This document shows positions 1 to 4,700 of a DNA stretch of 7,066 nt, one piece after another. This stretch comes from an uncultured Prevotella sp. (GTDB lineage Bacteria > Bacteroidota > Bacteroidia > Bacteroidales > Bacteroidaceae). Within the stretch, counting starts at the first letter, position 1, and the number at the start of each line of letters is the position of its first letter. The stretch spans positions 1 to 7,066 of the forward strand of contig CAJPTO010000168.1 of assembly GCA_905373605.1 (NCBI GenBank), in the 5' to 3' direction. Made by a program: the position numbers and the translations under genes. Under the pieces are notes generated by a model. It did no database searches and had not been told where the DNA came from. It saw nothing but the letters and a program-made list of their open reading frames with translations.

Positions 1-155
1 TTCCTCGAAAAGTGCGTTTTCTAGTCATGGCAATGTTCAAACAAGTTTGACATTGTTCATTTGGCTTAACGAAAACGTTCCAATATGGCACACCTTATTC
101 TTCTTGTTGCTGCCTTAGTACACGACAAGGGCTTGCGGTTTCATGCCGTAACCAC
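1..155. other. Left-edge intergenic segment, no gene assignable
   Basis: The only structure seen is an imperfect inverted repeat at 31-55. Its arms are 31-42 and 45-55, with one bulged base and the core TCAAAC/GTTTGA. It is AT-rich and has no T-run, so it is more like an operator or a weak hairpin than a good terminator. Two partial genes are conceivable at the edge. A plus-strand frame ends in TAG at 22-24, and a minus-strand frame starts with ATG at 28-26 and reads MTRKRTFRG before leaving the window. Both are too short to support. No clear terminator for smpB is visible after its stop. Confidence 0.4.
31..55. repeat. Imperfect inverted repeat
   Basis: The arm CAATGTTCAAAC (31-42) is mirrored by GTTTGACATTG (45-55), with a single missing base in the right arm. 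It lies downstream of smpB on the minus strand. Possible roles are an operator or promoter-proximal site for a gene beyond the left edge, or a weak bidirectional hairpin. The lack of a GC-rich stem or a flanking U-tract argues against a canonical intrinsic terminator. Confidence 0.35.
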
Positions 156-635
156 TTAGTATCGCTTTATCGCCCTGTCCATTTGTCGGCGATCTTCCTT
201 CTCTTTGAGAGTCTGTCGTTTGTCGAATTCTTTCTTTCCGCGCACCAATGCGATGTCTACCTTCGCCCTTCCGCGTGGGTCGATGAACACCAAAGTTGGC
301 ACAATGGTGAAGCCTGGCTGTTTGGTCGCCTCTTGAAGTTTGCGAATTTCGCGTTTTGTGAGCAGCAACTTGCGGTCGCGTTTGGCTTCGTGGTTGGCGA
401 ACGATCCATAGAAGTAGGGCGAGATGTTCATGCCTTTCACCCACAACTCGCCATTGTTGATGTAGCAAAAGCTGTCCACCAGCGAGGCTTTTCCCAAGCG
501 GATAGACTTTATTTCCGTTCCCGTGAGAACGATGCCGGCCATGAAAGTCTCAACGAAGAAGTATTCAAACGAAGCCTTCTTGTTCCTTATCTGCACGGTG
601 CTTTTCTTTCTTATCGAATCTGTTTCTTTGGCCAT
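156..635 (-). CDS. smpB: SsrA-binding protein SmpB
   Basis: SmpB is the protein partner of tmRNA. In trans-translation it carries alanyl-tmRNA into the A site of stalled ribosomes, so that the nascent peptide is tagged and the ribosome is released. The 159-residue product shows the family pattern in order: RNKKASFEYF near the N-terminus, GTEIKSIRLGKASLVDSF, GELWVKGMNISPY, RDRKLLLTKREI, then GFTIVPTLVFI and GKKEFDKR, ending in the basic tail RRQMDRAIKRY that inserts into the mRNA channel. The frame is open to 698, but I chose the ATG at 635. The upstream 21 residues are not family-like, and the 635 start is preceded by GAAAGGAC, a reasonable ribosome-binding site. About 10 extra residues precede the conserved core compared with typical Bacteroides SmpB. 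The gene lies 79 bp after a DMP19-family gene on the same strand, so it is probably co-transcribed. The tmRNA gene is not in this window. Confidence 0.97.
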   Translation of the reverse strand: MAKETDSIRKKSTVQIRNKKASFEYFFVETFMAGIVLTGTEIKSIRLGKASLVDSFCYINNGELWVKGMNISPYFYGSFANHEAKRDRKLLLTKREIRKLQEATKQPGFTIVPTLVFIDPRGRAKVDIALVRGKKEFDKRQTLKEKEDRRQMDRAIKRY

Positions 636-674
636 TGTTTGTCCTTTCTTTGTAACGGTTGGTTTAATGAACCT

Positions 675-704
675 GCCTAATGTTGCGAATTGGTGCAACT
701 AGGC
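675..704 (-). other. Hairpin in the DMP19-smpB spacer
   Basis: GCCT (675-678) pairs with AGGC (701-704), and GTTGC (682-686) pairs with GCAAC (695-699). They are separated by a small asymmetric internal loop, with an 8-nt apical loop. In the minus-strand transcript the hairpin lies between the DMP19-family stop and the smpB start. No U-tract follows it, so it is not a standard terminator. It could be a processing or stability element or a partial attenuator setting the ratio of the two products. Its function is inferred only from position. Confidence 0.45.
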
Positions 705-714
705 GAGGCAACCC

Positions 715-1224
715 TTAGTTCACAATTTCAGCGAACGCCTCAATATGCCCGTCAACGTATTGCGCAATGGCTGTTGTCCATTCTTCTTCGTGTTCAACAA
801 AGAAGTCGTCGAAGTCGTCGAACACGGGAAACCGCTCGAAAAGGGCCATGAACTCCTCGTCGGTGCAGTCTTTCTCTATCTCCTCGTGATACTTCTTGTA
901 GCTGGAGTGTGCCTTGCTGATGAGCCTTCCCAGTTCTATAATTCCCCATTGTTTCACCATCTTGGCAAATGGATTGAGGAAAATAAAACCGCCGTAGCCA
1001 TTGTGTATCAGTTGGATGAAGCCTCCGTTCATTACCTCATCGCGCAAAGTGAGGTAGGCCAAGAGCGTAATTTGGTCGGCATTGAGCAGTGTCATGGTTT
1101 CGGTGTTAAGCTCTCCGCCTACAAAATCGTTGATGGCATCCACGAATACGTTTATAAAGGCATCCATCCCTTCGGCTGCCGCTTCTCTTAATGCGGCATC
1201 GCTAACTGTTACTTTGTTGGGCAT
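715..1224 (-). CDS. DMP19/DUF4375 family acidic protein
   Basis: The 169-residue soluble protein has no signal peptide or membrane segment. The central stretch at about residues 53-80, with LAYLTLRDEVMNGGFIQLIHN, resembles the conserved core of the DMP19/DUF4375 family (a V-x-NGGF-x-Q-x-x-x-N pattern). The C-terminal third (about 114-150) is strongly acidic, with runs such as EEIEKDCTDEEF and FDDFDDFFVEHEEEW. The named family member, Neisseria DMP19, is a DNA-mimic protein that binds a transcription factor. Whether this homologue mimics DNA is unknown; the acidity is compatible with it but proves nothing. The ATG at 1224 is preceded by an AT-rich leader with no Shine-Dalgarno sequence, as is usual in Bacteroidota. 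A TAACTTTG box lies 30 bp upstream. The gene is followed by smpB on the same strand, so the two probably form a transcription unit. Family assignment is from motif recognition; function is unassigned. Confidence 0.8.
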   Translation of the reverse strand: MPNKVTVSDAALREAAAEGMDAFINVFVDAINDFVGGELNTETMTLLNADQITLLAYLTLRDEVMNGGFIQLIHNGYGGFIFLNPFAKMVKQWGIIELGRLISKAHSSYKKYHEEIEKDCTDEEFMALFERFPVFDDFDDFFVEHEEEWTTAIAQYVDGHIEAFAEIVN

Positions 1225-1253
1225 AGTTGAATGTTATTGTTGTTTTTAGCCTA

Positions 1254-1261
1254 CAAAGTTA
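1254..1261 (-). promoter_or_regulatory. Bacteroidota -7 promoter box for the DMP19-smpB unit
   Basis: Read on the minus strand this is TAACTTTG, a perfect match to the Bacteroidota TAnnTTTG -7 consensus. About 22 bases upstream is TTTATG (1284-1289 on the plus strand as CATAAA), a weak -33 candidate. The predicted transcript would begin near 1249 and give a leader of about 25 nt before the ATG at 1224. The same box and the same TTTATG at nearly the same spacing occur ahead of the nucleoside transporter gene. Confidence 0.6.
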
Positions 1262-1401
1262 CAACAAAACCACGTAATGACTGCATAAATGGGGGCAAGA
1301 ATGTGGTTATGGGGGTGTTATAATCATCTAAATGGACTTGTCTTCTAAGAGATTCTGTTTACTTTTACTGAAGCCGTCTTGACTTTTTCTTTCATCCTTT
1401 T

Positions 1402-1429
1402 GGTGCATGTCAGCACCTTGAAACTGACA
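1402..1429. other. Two mutually exclusive hairpins
   Basis: GGTGC (1402-1406) pairs with GCACC (1413-1417) around a 6-nt loop. TGTCAG (1408-1413) pairs with CTGACA (1424-1429). The two stems share base 1413 and interleave, so only one can form at a time. Such competition is seen in attenuators, but short arms like these also arise by chance, and no leader gene or U-tract accompanies them. Confidence 0.3.
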
Positions 1430-1558
1430 AATGGGCAAGATTTCACATTTCAGGCCTAGTATTTCGGACATGGAGGAGTGTTGTTTTTAGTGCAAAGGTG
1501 GTTCGCTCATGCAATTTGCACTTGACGCTTTGCATGGGAAGGGTGTTATTTTTTAGTG

Positions 1559-1566
1559 CAAAGGTA
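1559..1566 (-). promoter_or_regulatory. Promoter-like TACCTTTG box in repeat unit 2
   Basis: On the minus strand this reads TACCTTTG followed by CACTAAAAAA, a typical Bacteroidota -7 box with an A-rich start region. No TTTG -33 element is found at the expected spacing. If active, transcription would run toward the DMP19-family gene, about 335 bp away. Activity is unproven. Confidence 0.35.
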
Positions 1567-1624
1567 GTTCGCTCATGCAATTTGCACTTGACGCTTTGCA
1601 TGATAGGGGTGTTGTTTTTTAGCG

Positions 1625-1632
1625 CAAAGGTA
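1625..1632 (-). promoter_or_regulatory. Promoter-like TACCTTTG box at the truncated third repeat
   Basis: This is a second perfect TAnnTTTG match on the minus strand, followed by CGCTAAAAAA. A TTTG lies upstream but with only about 15 bases between, shorter than the usual spacing of about 19-21. It sits exactly one repeat period (66 bp) from the box at 1559-1566. Confidence 0.35.
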
Positions 1633-1702
1633 GCAAAAGGAAAAGGGCAAAGAAAGAAGGGTAGTGTCGGATGCTTACGGTGAAGCACCATTATACGCAA
1701 GA

Positions 1703-1760
1703 GATAGCGTGTCACATGCAAGGGCCAATCACGTGATTAGCCACATGTAACACTGCTATC
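1703..1760. repeat. 58-bp imperfect palindrome
   Basis: The outer arms GATAGCGTGT (1703-1712) and ACACTGCTATC (1750-1760) pair with one bulged base. Next come ACATG-type arms (1714-1718 with 1743-1747). The centre is the perfect 12-bp palindrome AATCACGTGATT (1727-1738), flanked by GGC/GCC (1723-1725 with 1740-1742). There is no U-tract immediately on either side. It could be a large protein-binding site, a hairpin-forming repeat element (REP or MITE-like remnant), or a transcript-end structure for the lipoprotein gene about 270 bp away. Weakly complementary pyrimidine and purine tracts (about 1653-1664 and 1769-1781) flank it further out. Confidence 0.65.
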
Positions 1761-2030
1761 GCTGCATATTACCCTTTCTTTTCAGTTTGTTTGGTGCCGC
1801 TTTGCTTATTGTCTTTTGTCCCATCTGCTGTCTTTTTATTCTTCACTCATACTCTGAAGTTGCTTATTTTTCGCCATGAACATGCATAAGCCAGCTTAGC
1901 AATTGTTTGTCTGGCCTATTGTAATCATGTTTTATTGGATGGCAGGGCAACCTGTCTTTGGCATAAGAAAGCGAAGAAGCAGATAACTGCAGTAATGTCA
2001 GATAAGTAAAGCGGTTATACTACCTGCTGG

Positions 2031-2510
2031 TTACAACTTGGATGCATCAGCCGATAATGGTTTTCCTTCGTAGGTTCCAGCCACAGTAGTTGTTGAACCA
2101 CCCATAAGGGTTTGAGCCAGTTGGAATGTAACTTTGTAGTTACCATTATCTTTCTTGTCTATTTGAAAATGGCTACCCTTATTCAAATTAAAGTCATTGT
2201 TAAAGATCGACCCACCGATACCCTTATTTTCGCATTCTATTTTTTTCCCGTAATCTTTTATGGGTAAGGTGAAGGTTAACGTATTAAGTTTTGGGCTGTT
2301 TTTGTCAACAGAAGCGATGGTTAGCATAATTGTTGCTTCTTCTCCAGTTTCTGTTGCTGTCATACTCAACACGTTTGTTTCTTGACCGTTGATTTTAACC
2401 GTGTTGTCATCGTCGTCGTCACTGCCACAAGCAGTGAAAAGCGAGAGCGGAATAAACAACATCATTGCCAATGCAATGGATTTTGATACTTTAAAAAATG
2501 ATGTTTTCAT
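2031..2510 (-). CDS. Small hypothetical lipoprotein, probably surface-exposed
   Basis: This is a 159-residue product that I do not recognise beyond its export class. The N-terminus is a lipoprotein signal peptide: MKTSFFKVSK is basic, a hydrophobic segment spans about residues 11-25, and the lipobox LFTAC ends at Cys28. The mature protein begins C-GSDDDDDN. An acidic cluster just after the lipidated Cys is the kind of signal that directs Bacteroidota lipoproteins to the outer face of the outer membrane, so surface location is inferred. The rest (about 36-159) alternates polar and hydrophobic residues in short strand-like stretches (ATIMLTIASV, LNTLTFTLPI, NYKVTFQLAQ), suggesting a beta-sandwich or barrel fold. 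No catalytic motif is visible. The gene is monocistronic as far as seen and is divergent from the nucleoside transporter gene. Its leader carries the structured element at 2560-2619. Confidence 0.8.
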   Translation of the reverse strand: MKTSFFKVSKSIALAMMLFIPLSLFTACGSDDDDDNTVKINGQETNVLSMTATETGEEATIMLTIASVDKNSPKLNTLTFTLPIKDYGKKIECENKGIGGSIFNNDFNLNKGSHFQIDKKDNGNYKVTFQLAQTLMGGSTTTVAGTYEGKPLSADASKL

Positions 2511-2559
2511 AAATGATTTTTTTGTTTACCATGGTATAATAATGTTTGTTAATCACATT

Positions 2560-2619
2560 GCGGAATACTTCTCGGCCAACCCCATGGCGATCTGCATCGA
2601 AGTCTTCCACAAATTCCGC
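2560..2619 (-). ncRNA. Candidate structured 5' leader element (three-way junction)
   Basis: On the minus strand this folds compactly. P1 GCGGAAU/AUUCCGC (2613-2619 with 2560-2566) is perfect. A one-sided 9-nt bulge (2604-2612) follows, then P2 ACUUC/GAAGU (2599-2603 with 2567-2571). P2 encloses two small hairpins: GAU-GCAG-AUC (2589-2598) and GCCA-UGGGGU-UGGC (2575-2588). The element is clearly more GC-rich than its surroundings. It lies directly downstream of a TAATTTTG box, so the lipoprotein mRNA would begin in or just before it. It could be a cis-regulatory RNA or a 5' stabilising structure. I cannot match it to a named riboswitch class. The stretch is also open as codons in both directions, so a decayed gene fragment is the main alternative. 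Confidence 0.45.
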
Positions 2620-2621
2620 TA

Positions 2622-2629
2622 CAAAATTA
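2622..2629 (-). promoter_or_regulatory. -7 promoter box for the lipoprotein gene
   Basis: Read on the minus strand this is TAATTTTG, matching TAnnTTTG. Transcription would start near 2615-2618 and give a leader of about 105 nt containing the structured element. No good TTTG -33 box is seen at the normal spacing in the AT-rich upstream DNA. Confidence 0.5.
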
Positions 2630-2846
2630 GTGATTTTATTTTACACTTCTTCATCATTCGTACATTTTTTTTACAACAAATGCCTTTTGTTCTCCCATTT
2701 GTCTTATTGGTTGCTCAATTATGCAGCACGAACGATTTTGTTTTAGGACATGCACTTGAAGAGAATTGTCTTTGATGTGCCATGTATTAAAAACAGGTGA
2801 CACAAAAAATAACCATTCATTTATGCCGTTTCTCGACAATAATTCA

Positions 2847-2854
2847 TAACTTTG
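2847..2854 (+). promoter_or_regulatory. -7 promoter box for the nucleoside transporter operon
   Basis: TAACTTTG is a perfect TAnnTTTG match, with TTTATG (2820-2825) 21 bases upstream as a weak -33 element. The transcript would begin near 2860, about 15 nt before the ATG at 2875. This box lies inside the frame if the upstream GTG at 2797 were used as start, which is a main reason to reject that start. Confidence 0.65.
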
Positions 2855-2874
2855 TATACAAAATTCTTATAATC

Positions 2875-4149
2875 ATGAATCTGAAAATACGCTTATCGCT
2901 GATGAACTTCCTCGAATTTGCTGTGTGGGGAGCTTATCTAACCTCAATGGGAACTTACCTTGTTAAAATCGGAATGGCTGACCAGATAGGTTGGTTCTAT
3001 GCCGTTCAGGGTATCGTATCTATCTTCATGCCAGCTATCATGGGCATTGTTGCCGACCGTTGGGTGCCTGCTCAACGGTTGTTAGGGCTTTGTCATTTGC
3101 TTGCTGCCCTCTTTATGTTCGCCACGGCCTATTATGGCTACGTCGCAGCGGGGCAAGTGGCCAGTGGAGCTTCAGTTGTAGGGACGTTTGCCGGTTCAAT
3201 GATATTCCCACTTTACACTTTGAGCGTTGCTTTTTACATGCCAACATTGGCATTGAGCAACTCTGTGGCCTATACAGCATTGACACAAGCAAACATGGAC
3301 ACGGTGAAAGACTTCCCCCCGATACGTGTTTTCGGTACAATCGGTTTCATTTGCACCATGTGGTTTGTTGATTTGATGGGGTTTCAGCCCAATCAAAACC
3401 AGTTTGTGGTGTCAGGAATATTCAGCATCATACTCTTCTTCTACTGTTTCACGCTGCCTGCATGCCCAACATCGAGTGCCACCGAGCGAAAAAGCATTGT
3501 CGACCAGCTGGGCTTGCGTGCCTTCTCTTTGTTCAAACAAAAGAAGATGGCCATTTTCTTTCTCTTCTCGATGCTTCTCGGCGTTAGTCTGCAAATAACC
3601 AATGGTTTTGCCAACCCCTTCATAACGAGTTTCGAAAGCATACCCGAATATGCCGACACCTTTGGTGTTAATCACGCCAACATACTTATCTCGTTGTCGC
3701 AAATCAGCGAAACATGTTGCATCCTTCTCATTCCATTCTTCATGAAACGTTTTGGAATAAAGAACGTTATGCTCATCGCCATGTTTGCTTGGGTGCTTCG
3801 TTTCGGGCTTTTTGGCTTGGGAAATCCCGGCAGTGGCGTATGGCTTTTCGTGCTTTCGATGATTGTTTACGGGGTTGCTTTCGACTTCTTCAACATCTCT
3901 GGCTCGCTCTTCGTAGACAAGTCTACCGATGTACACATGCGTTCCAGTGCTCAAGGCCTGTTCATGTTGATGACAAACGGAATCGGGGCAACGGCAGGAA
4001 CACTTGGTGCACAAGCCGTTGTAAATCATTTCACCGTAGATGGAGCAACCAATTGGCAATGCTGCTGGTACGTTTTCGCGGCCTATGCATTGGCTGTGGG
4101 TGTGGCCTTTGCCTTGGTTTTCCGTCCTAAGGAGGTACAAACAGAATGA
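2875..4149 (+). CDS. nupG: Nucleoside:H+ symporter, NupG/XapB family (MFS)
   Basis: This is an inner-membrane major facilitator predicted to import nucleosides with protons for salvage. The 424-residue length fits the roughly 420 of the family. The N-terminus MNLKIRLSLMNFLEFAVWGAY matches the family's first helix, and the loop motif GIVADRW (about 57-63) is the MFS loop 2-3 signature region. The sequence around 118-139 (SVAFYMPTLALSNSVAYTAL) and FPPIRVFGTIGF (about 147-158) is also family-like. Hydrophobic segments recur through the protein consistent with about 12 transmembrane helices. The frame is open upstream to a GTG at 2797, but ATG 2875 fits the family start and leaves the promoter outside the gene. 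The stop overlaps the next gene by 4 bp (ATGA), implying translational coupling. Which nucleosides are carried cannot be read from sequence. Confidence 0.93.
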   Translation: MNLKIRLSLMNFLEFAVWGAYLTSMGTYLVKIGMADQIGWFYAVQGIVSIFMPAIMGIVADRWVPAQRLLGLCHLLAALFMFATAYYGYVAAGQVASGASVVGTFAGSMIFPLYTLSVAFYMPTLALSNSVAYTALTQANMDTVKDFPPIRVFGTIGFICTMWFVDLMGFQPNQNQFVVSGIFSIILFFYCFTLPACPTSSATERKSIVDQLGLRAFSLFKQKKMAIFFLFSMLLGVSLQITNGFANPFITSFESIPEYADTFGVNHANILISLSQISETCCILLIPFFMKRFGIKNVMLIAMFAWVLRFGLFGLGNPGSGVWLFVLSMIVYGVAFDFFNISGSLFVDKSTDVHMRSSAQGLFMLMTNGIGATAGTLGAQAVVNHFTVDGATNWQCCWYVFAAYALAVGVAFALVFRPKEVQTE

Positions 4150-4700
4150 AATCAAAGATAAAACTCAAGTTCAACAATGTTTCAGAAATAGTGGGCAACG
4201 AGCGTTTTGGTTTGCTCACACTCACCGACGAGGCCGAAACGATGGAGCTCCTCATCCCTTGCGACAGGGAAATGAAAGAGCAGTTTGGCCTGCGTCTTGC
4301 CCATTTGCCCATCACCAAGGCTCTTTTGCCCGAAGTGTTGTGGCAAATGGTGCGTGCAAACACCGATGCGGGCTTCGAATTAATCATTGACGACATCATC
4401 GACGGCCATTATCGGGTGTTGCTTTACAACACCCTTACCCTCGAACCCATGAAGGTAAGGGCTAGCGATGCCGTGTTGTTGTCGCTCATTTCTGACATTC
4501 CTATTTATATAGAGACTTCCTTAATGGCAAGGCAAGGCACGCCGTTCAACAAAAATGCCACGGGAGCATCGCTCCCTATCAACATCTTGGACAACAAGAT
4601 GATTGAAGACGCACTGGCCAAAGCCATCAAAGACGAGAATTACGAACTGGCTTCGCGCATCAGCGAAGAGATAAAACGAAGGAAAGAAAGGCTAAAATGA
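4146..4700 (+). CDS. Bifunctional nuclease family protein (DUF151) with UVR motif
   Basis: The product has 184 residues and two parts. Residues about 5-130 form a bifunctional-nuclease (DNase/RNase, DUF151) domain, ending in the characteristic VRASDAVLLSLISDIPIYI (about 104-122). Residues about 154-181 (DALAKAIKDENYELASRISEEIKRRK) form a UVR motif like that at the UvrB-UvrC contact and in several ATP-dependent protease adaptors. The DUF151 plus UVR arrangement is common in Bacteroidota. Characterised relatives have nuclease activity, but the substrate and role of this one are unknown. The protein is cytosolic, with no signal peptide. It overlaps the transporter stop and the rsmE start by 4 bp each, so expression is likely tied to both. 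Confidence 0.9.
   Translation: MKSKIKLKFNNVSEIVGNERFGLLTLTDEAETMELLIPCDREMKEQFGLRLAHLPITKALLPEVLWQMVRANTDAGFELIIDDIIDGHYRVLLYNTLTLEPMKVRASDAVLLSLISDIPIYIETSLMARQGTPFNKNATGASLPINILDNKMIEDALAKAIKDENYELASRISEEIKRRKERLK

Larger units (their letters stand above)
1478..1633. repeat. 66-bp tandem repeat, two full units plus partial ends
   Basis: Unit 1 spans 1489-1554 and unit 2 spans 1555-1620. They differ at only 5 of 66 positions by eye. A partial unit precedes them (1478-1488, GTGTTGTTTTT) and another follows (1621-1633, AGCGCAAAGGTAG). Each full unit contains an 8-bp inverted repeat AGTGCAAA/TTTGCACT (1489-1496 with 1515-1522; 1555-1562 with 1581-1588), an overlapping palindrome TGCAATTTGCA, and ATGCAA/TTGCAT arms. 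On the minus strand two units carry TACCTTTG (1559-1566 and 1625-1632), a perfect TAnnTTTG box. The first copy has CACCTTTG. The repeat therefore resembles a duplicated promoter-like or operator-like module rather than coding DNA. Confidence 0.85.
1225..2030. other. 806-bp gene-free intergenic region with several structured repeats
   Basis: I find no convincing gene here on either strand. The stretch holds a promoter box (1254-1261), overlapping hairpins (1402-1429), a 66-bp tandem repeat (1478-1633) and a 58-bp imperfect palindrome (1703-1760). The remainder (about 1761-2030) is AT-rich, and I see nothing definable in it. Open frames through the tandem repeat exist only because the 66-bp period is a multiple of three. 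The region lies between two minus-strand genes, so it must contain the end of the lipoprotein transcript, but no GC-rich hairpin with a U-tract was found just downstream of 2031. Confidence 0.6.
2511..2874. other. 364-bp divergent intergenic region
   Basis: This region separates the minus-strand lipoprotein gene from the plus-strand transporter operon. It contains a TAATTTTG box (2622-2629, minus) and a 60-nt structured element (2560-2619) for the lipoprotein side. A 10-bp perfect palindrome TACCATGGTA (2527-2536) lies close to the lipoprotein start. A TAACTTTG box (2847-2854, plus) serves the operon. The stretch 2630-2820 is AT-rich, and I see no gene or clear structure in it. Confidence 0.6.

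Noticed and set aside
1..28. Possible partial genes at the left edge, one per strand
   Set aside because: There are fewer than 10 codons of either, with no way to choose between them.
636..698. 21-residue N-terminal extension of SmpB
   Set aside because: It is not family-like, and a better start with GAAAGGAC upstream exists at 635. The extension also covers part of the intercistronic hairpin.
1478..1633. CRISPR array
   Set aside because: The repeats are contiguous 66-bp units with no unique spacers between short repeats, and no cas genes are visible.
1443..1721. Minus-strand 92-codon open frame with a 22-residue internal repeat (TTFALKNNT...MQSVKCKLHER)
   Set aside because: It is open only because the 66-bp DNA repeat is a multiple of three. 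It lacks a family pattern, and its codons cover promoter-like boxes and inverted repeats.
2491..2610. Possible minus-strand leader ORF of 39 codons overlapping the lipoprotein start
   Set aside because: It has only a GTG start inside the predicted hairpin, no ribosome-binding site and no recognised product. It is kept as an alternative reading of the element, not as a gene.
2389..2775. Plus-strand 128-codon open frame
   Set aside because: It runs antisense through the lipoprotein start, the structured leader and AT-rich intergenic DNA. Only the short stretch at 2560-2625 looks codon-like, which I treat under the structured element.
2797..2874. 26-residue N-terminal extension of the nucleoside transporter from GTG
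   Set aside because: The family begins at MNLKIRLSLMNF, and the TAACTTTG promoter box lies inside the extension.
3412..4155. Long minus-strand open frame of 247 codons
   Set aside because: It lies wholly antisense to the transporter gene, which has a clear family match. The frame gives a His-, Glu- and Cys-rich protein without recognisable motifs.
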